From Novosphingobium sp. TH158 (GTDB lineage Bacteria; Pseudomonadota; Alphaproteobacteria; Sphingomonadales; Sphingomonadaceae), in the NCBI RefSeq assembly GCF_002855555.1, contig NZ_PKRT01000001.1, positions 2,384,001 through 2,448,000 of the forward strand: 64,000 nucleotides of DNA. The letters run 5' to 3'. The position numbers and the translations under genes were made by a program. Below are positions 8,788 to 16,952 of this stretch, piece after piece (position 1 is the stretch's first letter; each line of letters opens with the position of its first letter). The notes under the pieces were generated by a model, which was not told the DNA's origin, ran no database searches, and saw only the letters and a program-made list of their open reading frames with translations.

Positions 8788-9465
8788 TCAGAAGCGGTAG
8801 CTGATGCCGCCGCTGACCACCCACGGATCGAGCTTGTGGTCGGTTTCCAGGGCGACTGCCGCACCCTTGTAGAAGCTCGCCGTGGTGTTGACGAAGTAGC
8901 GCTTGGCATCGACGCTCAGGCCAAGGCCGCGGTCGTTGATCGGCAGGTCGAAGCCGGCCTGCAGCGCCACGCCGAAGCGGTTGGAAAGATCCACCTTGGT
9001 CACGCCCAGCGTCGCGGCATCGGCGCCGACACCTTCGCTGAAGATGAAGAAGTGCGTCGGACCCGCGCCGAGGTAGGGTTTCACCCCGCCAAGGTCGAAG
9101 TGGTACTTCAGCGTAACGGTCGCCGGCAGGATGATCGCATTGTCGACCAGGCGCGCGCCGGCCAGTCCGCCCCGGCCGTTGACGTCGTGCGGGGTGACGC
9201 AGCAGATCGTCTCGATCGAGAAGTTGGGCGAAACGAAATATTCGACCGCCAGCGTGGGCACCACGGCATCGCTGGCCTTGGACTGCGTCGTCGCCGGGGC
9301 GCCCAGCGTGTTGGTCTTCACCGCGCTGATCTTGCCATCGGGCAGCACGCCGGTGGCAAAGGCCTTGACCTGGATCTTGCCCTCGCTGCTGCCGGCAAGC
9401 GCGGGCGAGGCAAGGGCAAAGGCGGAGACGAGCGCGGCGGATGCCGCAAGGGTACGCTTAAGCAT
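8788..9465 (-). CDS. OmpW family outer-membrane protein
   Basis: A 225-residue protein with a signal peptide (cut after SPALA) and an eight-stranded barrel profile ending in SGGISYRF with terminal Phe. The motifs LAVEYFVSPNFSIET, TVTLKYHF and VKPYLGAGPTHF are those of OmpW, a small hydrophobic channel of the outer membrane. It lies between the NTF2-like and DUF2490 genes in one minus-strand operon, so two outer-membrane proteins and one periplasmic protein are probably made together. Confidence 0.9.
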   Translation of the reverse strand: MLKRTLAASAALVSAFALASPALAGSSEGKIQVKAFATGVLPDGKISAVKTNTLGAPATTQSKASDAVVPTLAVEYFVSPNFSIETICCVTPHDVNGRGGLAGARLVDNAIILPATVTLKYHFDLGGVKPYLGAGPTHFFIFSEGVGADAATLGVTKVDLSNRFGVALQAGFDLPINDRGLGLSVDAKRYFVNTTASFYKGAAVALETDHKLDPWVVSGGISYRF

Positions 9466-9496
9466 GGGGGGAATGCTCCATCGGGAGGAAATGGGG

Positions 9497-9531
9497 CGGG
9501 CGGCTGCCGCTCAGGACCCGGCAGCCGCCCG
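9497..9531. terminator. 13-bp perfect hairpin between NTF2-like and ompW genes
   Basis: Arms at 9497-9509 and 9519-9531 are perfectly complementary with a 9-base loop. It has no long T run on either side, so it may reduce rather than stop transcription, or stabilise the upstream message end. Confidence 0.55.
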
Positions 9532-9538
9532 GTCTGCC

Positions 9539-10129
9539 TTACTTCGGCGAGTAGGGCAGCGACGAATGGTGCAGGACGATGCGCAGCTTGCCGTCCCCGC
9601 CGCGGACATAGCCCCAGGTCTTGTCCACCTTGGTCATGTTGCCCTTGGCGTCCCAGATGGTGACGTTGCCCATCGAGATCGCGGAATTGCCGGTGACGAC
9701 CACGCCGGCGTTGTCGATCTTGAACGTGCGCCAGCCCTTCAGCGCGAAGCCGCTGTCATTGGGATAGGTCTTGTCGCCACCCACGAAGTAGGCCAGCGCC
9801 CCATCGCGCGAGGTGCGGAAGGTCTGCGGCGTTACCGTCAGCGTCGGCTTGAACAACACCGGACCCATGCCATAGCCATAGGCGCTGTCGAGCACCTGTT
9901 CGGCCACCTTCTTGGCGGCGGCATGGCCCTTGGTGTCATATTCGGTGGCAATGGCGACCAGCGCCTGGCCCCAGGCCTGCTGCGCGGCTTCGACCTCGGC
10001 CACGGTGATCGGCGCATAGGTTGCGGTGGGGGCGGCGGCACCGGCGTGGTTGTGGGCCATCGCCGGGGTGGCAAGGGCCGCTGCGGGCGCCACGGCAAGG
10101 GCCAGAAGGCGCGTCTTGAAGGTCTTCAT
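9539..10129 (-). CDS. NTF2-fold periplasmic protein, possible iota-class carbonic anhydrase
   Basis: A 196-residue protein with a signal peptide (cut near PAMA) and a small NTF2/SnoaL-like domain. The domain ends with the pattern KTWGYVRGGDGKLRIVLHHSS, in which HHSS followed by a proline is the hallmark I associate with the COG4337 family. Members of that family include the iota carbonic anhydrases of diatoms and bacteria. The ATG at 10129 has an AAGGAG site. It is the first gene of an operon with OmpW and DUF2490. If the class is right it would hydrate CO2 in the periplasm; the NTF2 fold is much more certain than the enzyme. Confidence 0.7.
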   Translation of the reverse strand: MKTFKTRLLALAVAPAAALATPAMAHNHAGAAAPTATYAPITVAEVEAAQQAWGQALVAIATEYDTKGHAAAKKVAEQVLDSAYGYGMGPVLFKPTLTVTPQTFRTSRDGALAYFVGGDKTYPNDSGFALKGWRTFKIDNAGVVVTGNSAISMGNVTIWDAKGNMTKVDKTWGYVRGGDGKLRIVLHHSSLPYSPK

Positions 10130-10317
10130 GGTGTTCGCTCCTTGAAACTTGGGGTCCTGGCTGATCGCCTGGAGAAGGGGGCATTGCACCGCCTCCGCCA
10201 ATCGTCGTGAAGCAGATAGGCAATTGGAACTCGGGCAAGAATTGGCCGGATGGCTGGCTGCGCGGCCTAGGCTGGATGGCCTATGCACAAGGCGGCGGGC
10301 GGGGTATCAGGGCGGGC

Positions 10318-11373
10318 ATGGAACAAGGCGCGCCTGCCCTGGCCCTTCAGGTCGAAACCGTGGCAGAGCTGCGCGAGCTCTATCGCGCGGCAGAGGCGCG
10401 GGCGGCGCGGATGCGGCTGATGTCCACCAGCGGCCGCCAGCTGGCCCTCGCCGAACCGGGCACTGCCGGACCGATCCTCGATGGCTGTGCCGAGCGGCTC
10501 GCCTATTTCCTGGGATCGCGCAAGGGCACGGTCAGCCACGATCCTGCGGCACCCGGCCTGCCGATCCCGGCGCCCGGCAGCGGCAATCGCAAGATCGGCG
10601 CTGTCCAGATCGAGGGCTTCTCCGCGCTCGACGACATCGCCGATCCCGAAGACCGCGAGGCCTGCCGCCTGCACCTGGAGATGATGGGCGCGACGATCGA
10701 CCGGATCGACCGCGAACAGCGCCTGGAATTCGTCGTCGGCCGCCTGTTCACCGCGCAGGAAGAAGAACGCCGCCGCGTCAGCCACGAACTGCACGATGGC
10801 GTTGCCCAGACCGCGACGGCGCTGGCGCGGATGCTTGAAGGCGCCAGCACGGGCGGGCGTGATCTGGAAGCGGCGGACCGCGGCAGGCTGGCTGCCATCG
10901 CCCGCGAGCTGGTTGGCGAACTGCGCGCGGTGATCCGCGGCCTGCGCCCCACGATCCTTGATGACCTGGGCCTTGCTGCCGGGCTCCATTCGCTGGGCGA
11001 GGGCATCGAGGCCGAGGGATACCGCGTCACGGTGCGGATCGACAGCGATGTGGCCGCATGGCCCTCGCACGTGGAAACCGCCCTATTCCGCGTCGCGCAG
11101 GAAGCCGTCACCAATATCCGCAAGCATGCCGGGGGCCCCTGCGCAGTCACAATCGAGCTTTCCGCCCGCAAGGACGGCCCCTTGCCCTTCCTGCGCGTGG
11201 CCGACGGCGGTCGCGGCGCTGCGGCGGGCGGCTCCGGCGTGCCTTCGGGACCGCGCGAGCGGTTCGGCATCGACGTGATGCGCGAACGCATGGCCTCCAT
11301 CGGCGGCGCGCTTGACTGGCAGGCCGGGCCCGCCGGCGTCACCGTCACCGCCAGCTTCCCGAGGCCCGAATGA
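10318..11373 (+). CDS. soluble sensor histidine kinase, HisKA_3 type
   Basis: A 351-residue kinase of the NarX/DesK type. The HisKA_3 motif SHELHDGVAQ puts the phospho-accepting His at residue 159 from this start. The ATPase domain follows with an N-box EAVTNIRKHAGG and a G-box region ERFGIDVMRERM. There is no membrane segment, so the N-terminal 140 residues probably sense a cytoplasmic signal. The start is uncertain: ATG 10318 is used here, GTG 10207 would add 37 residues. The stop overlaps the next gene (ATGA), and the downstream NarL-type regulator is its obvious partner. Confidence 0.85.
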   Translation: MEQGAPALALQVETVAELRELYRAAEARAARMRLMSTSGRQLALAEPGTAGPILDGCAERLAYFLGSRKGTVSHDPAAPGLPIPAPGSGNRKIGAVQIEGFSALDDIADPEDREACRLHLEMMGATIDRIDREQRLEFVVGRLFTAQEEERRRVSHELHDGVAQTATALARMLEGASTGGRDLEAADRGRLAAIARELVGELRAVIRGLRPTILDDLGLAAGLHSLGEGIEAEGYRVTVRIDSDVAAWPSHVETALFRVAQEAVTNIRKHAGGPCAVTIELSARKDGPLPFLRVADGGRGAAAGGSGVPSGPRERFGIDVMRERMASIGGALDWQAGPAGVTVTASFPRPE

Positions 11374-12017
11374 CCGTTCGCGTGCTTATTGTCGATGACC
11401 ACCAGCTGGCCCGCGTCGGGCTCAAGGCGGTGCTTTGCGACGATGGCTTCGAGGTGGTGGGCGAAGCTGCCAGCGGCGAGGAAGCCGTGCGTCTTGCCGC
11501 CGAACTGGTGCCCGACGTGGTGCTGATGGACGTGCGCCTGGGCCCCGGAATCGACGGGCTGGAAGCCACCCGCCGCATCGCTGCGCTGGGCCTGCCGACG
11601 CGGGTGCTGATGCTCTCGCTGCACGAAATGCCCGCCTATGTGCGCGAGGCGCTGGCCGCCGGTGCTGGCGGCTATGTACTGAAGGACGCCAGCATCGGTG
11701 AACTGCGCGGCGCGGTCAGCCAGGTCATGGCGGGGCAGAGCGTGATCCCGCTGGGCCTGATCAACGCCGCCATGCGCGAGCCGCCGCCGCAGCGCGCGTC
11801 GCGGGCCGATCCCGTCGCCCTGCTGACCCCGCGCGAACGCGAGGTGCTCGGCGAAGTGGCGCGCGGGCGCACCAACAAGGAGATTGCCCGCGTGCTCGCC
11901 GTCAGCCCGGCGACGGTGAAGGCCCATGTCGAGCGGATCATCGCCAAGCTGGGCGTTTCTGACCGGACCGAGGCCGCGGTGCTTGCCGCCCGCGCAGCCG
12001 CCGGCGTGACGGAGTGA
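11370..12017 (+). CDS. NarL/FixJ family response regulator
   Basis: A 215-residue two-domain regulator. The receiver domain has the acidic pair in LIVDDH, the phosphorylation Asp54 in LMDVRLG and the Lys in YVLKDAS. The C-terminal LuxR-type HTH runs from about residue 148 (LTPREREVLGEVARG to KAHVERIIAKLGVSDRTEA). It overlaps the kinase gene by four bases, and the following kinase begins at its stop, so the four genes 10318-14434 form one signalling operon. Its target genes are not evident. Confidence 0.92.
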   Translation: MTVRVLIVDDHQLARVGLKAVLCDDGFEVVGEAASGEEAVRLAAELVPDVVLMDVRLGPGIDGLEATRRIAALGLPTRVLMLSLHEMPAYVREALAAGAGGYVLKDASIGELRGAVSQVMAGQSVIPLGLINAAMREPPPQRASRADPVALLTPREREVLGEVARGRTNKEIARVLAVSPATVKAHVERIIAKLGVSDRTEAAVLAARAAAGVTE

Positions 12018-12025
12018 GGCGCGCC

Positions 12026-13981
12026 ATGGCCCTGCGCACGCTGACCCGCTTCTGGGCCGATCGCCCGCTGGCGCTAAAGGGGCTGGTGGTGGTCGCCCTG
12101 CCGCTGGCCATCCTGCTCGGTGCGCTGGTTTCGCTCTACATCGCCAGCAATGCCGAAGTGCGCGCCGAGGATGACGTGCGCCGCGCCGTGGCGATCCAGC
12201 GCGATACCTATCAGGCCCACGCCCTGCTGGCCGAAGCCGCCGCCGGGGTGCGCGGCTATGCGCTGACCGGCCAAGATCGCTTCCTCGAACCCTATCGCAA
12301 GGCGGAAAGCTACCTGCCCGAAACGATGGCCCGGCTCGACCAGGCGATCCGCGACAAGGAGGTGCGCCAGCGCTTTGACCGGATCAACGAACTGGCCGGG
12401 CGCAAGCGCGAGGGCCTGCGCCGCATCGTCGAACTGGCCGACGATCCCGCTGCGCGGCAGGGTGAGCCTTCGCCGATCGAGCAGGCGCTGGTTTCCAACA
12501 AGGTCGTGCTCGATGCCATGCGGCTGGAGATCGAGCTGATCCAGCGCCGGGAATCGGTGCTGCTGGACGAGCGCCGCGCCCGCGTGGAGGAAGTGCGCGC
12601 GCGTTACCTTACGCTTACGGCGGTCAGTGCGCTGGTCGGCCTGCTGGGCAGTCTGGCGGCGGTCTACCTGTTCTCCACCGGCATCGTCCGGCGGGTGAAG
12701 ATGCTTGAGGGCAATGCCGGCCGCCTCGCCCGCGGCGAGGAGCTGACCAACCTGCCCGATGACGATGCCGACGAGATCGGCCGGCTGGCGCAAAGGCTGG
12801 CGCGGGCCAGTGCCCTGCTGCGCGGCCGCGAACAGGCGCTGCGCGAAAGCGAGGAACGCTTCCGCCTGGTGATCGAGGAGGTGCGCGATTACGGCATCTT
12901 CGCGCTCGATCCCGATGGCGTCGTCACCAGCTGGAACCTGGGCGCGCAACGCATCAAGGGGTGGGAGGCGGACGAAATCCTCGGCCACCACTTCAGCAGG
13001 TTCTATCCCGAGGAAACGCGCGATTACCTGCCCGGTGAAATGCTCGCCCGCGCGCGGCAGGGCGGCACGGCAGAGGACGAGGGCTGGCGCCTGCGCAAGG
13101 ATGGCAGCCGCTTCTGGGCCAATGTCGTCATCACCGCCCTGCACGATGAACTGGGCGAGCTGCGCGGTTTCGCCAAGGTCACCCGCGACATGACCGACCG
13201 ACGCCGCTCGGAGGAAGCGCTGCGGGTGGCGCGCGAGGAGGCGATTGCCGCCAACCTTGCCAAGAGCGAGTTCCTTTCCCGCACCAGCCACGAACTGCGC
13301 ACGCCGATGAGCGCGATCCTGGGCTTCGGCCAGTTGCTCGAACTCGACGAGGACCGGCTGGAGCCGCGCCATCGCGAGGCGCTGAGCCAGATCATGAAGG
13401 CGGGCCGCCACCTGCTTTCGCTGATCAACGACCTGCTCGACATTTCGAGCATCGAGGCGGGCGGGGCGGAGCTGTCGATCGAACCGCTCGATCTTGGCGA
13501 ATTGCTGGAAGAGGTCCATGCGCTGGCCGGGCCGATTCTGGACACCGCCGGGCTGCACTTCGTGCTGGAGCCGCCGGCGCAGCCGCTCGTCGCCTGGGCA
13601 GACCGGCGGCGGGTGGTGCAGGTGATGCTCAACCTCGTGTCCAACGCGGCAAAGTACAACCGTACCGGCAGCCAGGTACGCTTGTCCTGCGCGCTGCGCA
13701 GCCGCGACATCCGCATCGCGGTGGAGGACGATGGCGAAGGTGTCGCCCCGGCCGACGTGCCGCGCCTGTTCACCCCCTTCGACCGGCTGGGCCAGCAGAA
13801 CCGGGGCCGGGTGGACGGCACCGGGCTTGGCCTTGCCCTGTCCAAGCGGCTGGTGGAATCGATGGGCGGCCAGATCGGCTACGAGGCGCCCGGCCATGGC
13901 GCGCGGTTCTGGTTCACCCTGCCTTCGCGCCCGCGCAGCCGCGCCCGCGCTTCTGCCGCCAAAGCGGCCATCAAGGTCTGA
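12026..13981 (+). CDS. membrane sensor histidine kinase, CHASE3-HAMP-PAS-HisKA-HATPase
   Basis: A 651-residue kinase. Membrane segments at about 18-38 and 196-216 enclose a helical CHASE3 domain with the typical AAAGVRGYALTGQDRFLEPY motif. A HAMP region (217-265) and a PAS domain (about 275-395, FALDPDGVVTSWNLGAQRIKG) follow. The HisKA motif SHELRTPMSAILGF has the phospho-His at 422, and the ATPase domain has NLVSNAAKYNRTG and GTGLGLALSKRLVE. ATG 12026 follows a GGAGTGAGG site; a GTG at 12014 would overlap the previous stop. The next gene is a broken single-domain response regulator, its probable partner. Confidence 0.92.
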   Translation: MALRTLTRFWADRPLALKGLVVVALPLAILLGALVSLYIASNAEVRAEDDVRRAVAIQRDTYQAHALLAEAAAGVRGYALTGQDRFLEPYRKAESYLPETMARLDQAIRDKEVRQRFDRINELAGRKREGLRRIVELADDPAARQGEPSPIEQALVSNKVVLDAMRLEIELIQRRESVLLDERRARVEEVRARYLTLTAVSALVGLLGSLAAVYLFSTGIVRRVKMLEGNAGRLARGEELTNLPDDDADEIGRLAQRLARASALLRGREQALRESEERFRLVIEEVRDYGIFALDPDGVVTSWNLGAQRIKGWEADEILGHHFSRFYPEETRDYLPGEMLARARQGGTAEDEGWRLRKDGSRFWANVVITALHDELGELRGFAKVTRDMTDRRRSEEALRVAREEAIAANLAKSEFLSRTSHELRTPMSAILGFGQLLELDEDRLEPRHREALSQIMKAGRHLLSLINDLLDISSIEAGGAELSIEPLDLGELLEEVHALAGPILDTAGLHFVLEPPAQPLVAWADRRRVVQVMLNLVSNAAKYNRTGSQVRLSCALRSRDIRIAVEDDGEGVAPADVPRLFTPFDRLGQQNRGRVDGTGLGLALSKRLVESMGGQIGYEAPGHGARFWFTLPSRPRSRARASAAKAAIKV

Positions 13982-13984
13982 CCC

Positions 13985-14434
13985 ATGCCCACCAACCTTG
14001 TCGACAGCGCCGAAATCCGGTCCCGCCGCATCCTCATCATCGATGACGAGGCGGCCAATGTCCTGCTGCTGGCCAGCGTGCTCGAGCGCGAGGGCTAAGG
14101 CGATATCCACTCGATCACCGATCCGACCGAGGCGGTGGCGGCCTTCGTCCGGCTTGAACCGGACCTTGTCCTGCTTGACCTGATGATGCCCGAGGTCGAT
14201 GGCTTCCAGCTGCTCGAGGCGTTCAAGCGGCACGACCGGCCGGACGAGTTCCGCCCGGTGCTGGTGCTGACCGCCGATACCACCATCACCACCCGCCGCC
14301 GGGCGCTGGCGCTGGGGGCCAAGGATTTCATTTCCAAGCCCTTCGATGTCATCGAAGTGGCGCTCAGGATATCCAACCTGCTGGAAACGCGCGCGCTCTA
14401 CCAGCGGCTGCGCGAGGGGCGGCAGGCAGACTAG
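13985..14434 (+). pseudogene. single-domain response regulator interrupted by in-frame TAA
   Basis: From ATG 13985 the frame encodes the first third of a CheY-like receiver (ILIIDDEAANVLLLAS), then meets TAA at codon 38 (14096-14098). The same frame then continues without further stop to 14434 and supplies all the rest: the phospho-Asp in LVLLDLMMPEVDG, the Thr in LVLTAD and the Lys in ISKPFD. The stop sits between EREG and GDIHSITDP, where a tyrosine codon TAC or TAT would differ by one base. Either the gene is freshly inactivated, the stop is read through, or the base is a sequencing error. An internal GTG at 14135 could give a 99-residue fragment lacking the acidic pair. Confidence 0.85.
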
Positions 14435-14457
14435 GTCGCCCGCCGCCCCCGGCACGT

Positions 14458-16335
14458 TCAGCCCTGGGCCGCTTCCTGCAGCTTGCGCTGGATCGCCTCG
14501 GGAATCGAGGGGTCGTCGATCGTCGGCGGCGTTTCGAACGGCTGGCCGTTGGCGATCTTGCGCAGCAGGTTGCGCAGGATCTTGCCCGATCGGGTCTTGG
14601 GCAGTTGTGCCACCATGTGCGCGGTCTTGAGCGCGGCCACCGCACCCAGTTCGGCACGCACCGCGGCGATCACCTTGGCGGGAAGCGTCGCATCGTCCTC
14701 CGCCCCGGCGCGCGCGACGAAAAAGGCGATGGGCACCATGCCCTTGATCGCATCGTCCGCGCCGATCACCGCGCATTCCACGACGCCATCCTGCTGCGAG
14801 ACGATCTGCTCCATCTGCCCGGTGGACAGACGGTGGCCGGCGACGTTGATGATGTCATCGGTGCGGCCCATGATCGACAGGAAACCATCGGCATCGAAGT
14901 GGCCGGCATCGCCGGTTTCGTACCAGCCGGGGAAGCCGGCGAAGTTCTTCTCGAAGCCGGCCTTGTTGTTCCACAGCGTGCGGAACGCTCCCGGGGCGAG
15001 CGGGGCGCGGATGGCCACGGCGCCGCTCTCGCCGGTCGGCACCGGCTGGCCATCCTCGCCCAGCACGGCGAATTCGAAGCCGGGAACGGGGAAGCCGGCG
15101 CTGCCGCGCTTGCGGCGCAGGTCACCCAGCGCGAAGCAGCTGGCGATCGCCGGCCAGCCCAGCTCGGTCTGCCACCAGTGGTCGATCACCGGCAGGCCGC
15201 TCTTGTCTTCCAGCCAGCCGATGGTGTCGGGATCGGCGCGCTCGCCCGCCAGGAAGATGGCCTGGCACTGGCCGGTGCCGATCTCGGCAAGGAAGGTGGC
15301 GTCGGGATCTTCCTTGCGCACGGCGCGGATCGCGGTGGGGGCGGTGAAGAAGCTTTTGACGCCGTGGCGCGCGATGGTGCGCCAGAAGGTGCCCGGATCA
15401 GGCGTGCCGACGGGCTTGCCTTCGAACAGCACGGTCGTCGCGCCGACCAGCAGCGGGGCATAGACGATGTAGCTGTGGCCCACGACCCAGCCCACGTCGC
15501 TTGCCGCCCAGAAGGTGTCGCCCGCACCGATGCCGTAGATGTTGGCCATCGACCAGGCGAGCGCCACGGCATGGCCGCCGTTTTCGCGCACCACGCCCTT
15601 GGGGGTGCCGGTCGTGCCCGAGGTGTAAAGGATGTAGAGCGGATCGTCCGATGCCATTTCCGCACAGGCGGGCGCGGGATCGGCCGCGCAGGAGGCGGCG
15701 AGCTCTTCCCAGTCGAGCGCGGTGCCAAGTTCGGCCTGCACCTGTTCGCGCTGGAACACCACCACGCTTTCGGGCTGGTGCGCGCAAAGGGTCAGCGCCT
15801 CGTCCACCATCGGCTTGTAGGCGATGGTGCGTGCGCCCTCGATCCCGCAGCTGGCGGTAAGCAGAACGCGCGGGGTGGCATCGTCGATGCGCTTGGCCAG
15901 TTCCAGCGGGGCAAAGCCGCCGAACACCACCGAATGGATCGCCCCCAGCCGCGCGCAGGCGAGCATGGCGAAGACGGTCTGCGGGATCATCGGCATGTAG
16001 ATGATCACCCGATCGCCCTTTGCCACGCCGAGGCGGGCGAGCATGGCGGCGACGCGGCCGACCTCGTCCTGAAGCTCGGCATAGCTGTAGCGGCGGATCG
16101 TGCCGGTGACCGGGCTGTCATAGACCAGCGCCGGCTGTTCGCCCCGACCCGCCGCGACGTGGCGGTCGATGCAGTTGAAGGCGGTGTTGAGCGTGCCGCC
16201 GGCAAACCAGCCGCGGGCATCGTCCCAGGCCGATTGCGGCCGGGCAATCCAGTCGATCGCCTGTGCCGCGCGGCTCCAGAACCCTTCGCGATCCTCGATG
16301 CTTTCGCGCCAGGCGCTTTCGTAGGCTTCGCTCAT
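14458..16335 (-). CDS. prpE: propionyl-CoA synthetase (acetyl-CoA synthetase family)
   Basis: A 625-residue ANL-family ligase that activates a short-chain acid, most likely propionate, to the acyl-CoA through an acyl-AMP. The N-terminal acetyl-CoA synthetase-type extension is followed by the P-loop LYILYTSGTTGTPKG, the DVGWVVGHSYI motif, GWYETGDAG and the C-terminal [16 protein letters not shown], whose Lys is catalytic and a known acetylation target. PrpE rather than Acs is suggested by FWSRAAQAIDWIARP and by the separate acs gene nearby. It is the last gene of the porin-MHS-GNAT operon and is preceded, 16 bases away, by a GNAT gene. Confidence 0.88.
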   Translation of the reverse strand: MSEAYESAWRESIEDREGFWSRAAQAIDWIARPQSAWDDARGWFAGGTLNTAFNCIDRHVAAGRGEQPALVYDSPVTGTIRRYSYAELQDEVGRVAAMLARLGVAKGDRVIIYMPMIPQTVFAMLACARLGAIHSVVFGGFAPLELAKRIDDATPRVLLTASCGIEGARTIAYKPMVDEALTLCAHQPESVVVFQREQVQAELGTALDWEELAASCAADPAPACAEMASDDPLYILYTSGTTGTPKGVVRENGGHAVALAWSMANIYGIGAGDTFWAASDVGWVVGHSYIVYAPLLVGATTVLFEGKPVGTPDPGTFWRTIARHGVKSFFTAPTAIRAVRKEDPDATFLAEIGTGQCQAIFLAGERADPDTIGWLEDKSGLPVIDHWWQTELGWPAIASCFALGDLRRKRGSAGFPVPGFEFAVLGEDGQPVPTGESGAVAIRAPLAPGAFRTLWNNKAGFEKNFAGFPGWYETGDAGHFDADGFLSIMGRTDDIINVAGHRLSTGQMEQIVSQQDGVVECAVIGADDAIKGMVPIAFFVARAGAEDDATLPAKVIAAVRAELGAVAALKTAHMVAQLPKTRSGKILRNLLRKIANGQPFETPPTIDDPSIPEAIQRKLQEAAQG

Positions 16336-16351
16336 CTGCCGCCCTCCCCGC

Positions 16352-16855
16352 TTACCGGAAAGTCTTGGAGAGGATCACGAGGGTCGGTTCGCCCTCGAAG
16401 GGTTCAGGGGTGAAGCCCTTTTCGCGTTCCAGTTCGATGGCGGCGTGGTTGTCGCGGCTTTCGATGGCGATCACCCGGCGTACGCCGCGCCGCCGGGCCT
16501 CGCTGCCCAGGAAATCGAGCAGTGCCCAGCCCACGCCCTTGCCCTTGTAGTCGCTGCGGATCGAAACCGCGATCTCGCCGGTGTCCAGCGCCTTGTCGCA
16601 GGCCAGCAGCGCCGAACCGACGAGCGCGCCGTTGGCGCTGTCGAAGGCGAGGAAGCTTTCCGACTGGTAGTGATCGGCATGGATCAGCGGATCGAGCTGT
16701 TCGTGGCTGACATGCTCTGCCGCGGCGAGGAACCGGAAGCGCCGGTCTTCATCGCTCACCGAATCGAAAAAGGCCGCGAGTGCGGCTTCGTCGGCTTCGC
16801 TGGCGATGCGCACGTCGAGCGCGATGCCGGACCGGGTGCTGAGCTGGGTAGTCAT
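16352..16855 (-). CDS. GNAT family N-acetyltransferase
   Basis: A 167-residue single-domain acetyltransferase. The acetyl-CoA binding motif A is visible as VSIRSDYKGKGVGWALLDFL, and the following REAR-like strand reads RRGVRRVIAIESRDN. The ATG has a GGAG site. The position, between a short-acid permease and an acyl-CoA synthetase, makes it a plausible lysine acetyltransferase that restrains the ligases, as Pat does for Acs in other bacteria. It lacks the long ADP-ligase-like part of Pat/PatZ, so this is inference from context; it could equally act on a small molecule. Confidence 0.8.
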   Translation of the reverse strand: MTTQLSTRSGIALDVRIASEADEAALAAFFDSVSDEDRRFRFLAAAEHVSHEQLDPLIHADHYQSESFLAFDSANGALVGSALLACDKALDTGEIAVSIRSDYKGKGVGWALLDFLGSEARRRGVRRVIAIESRDNHAAIELEREKGFTPEPFEGEPTLVILSKTFR

Positions 16856-16952
16856 GGGTTACTCCGTTTGGTGGGGTCTGCGCCTATGGACCCCTGGAAG
16901 CGCCGCGCCATGATCGGGATCAAGACGCGGCGACTTCCTGGGGAGATGGCAA

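Noticed and set aside
12074..14776. 900-codon open frame on the minus strand
   Set aside because: It runs antisense to the well-supported kinase genes and its translation has no domain; it is a by-product of GC-rich codon third positions.
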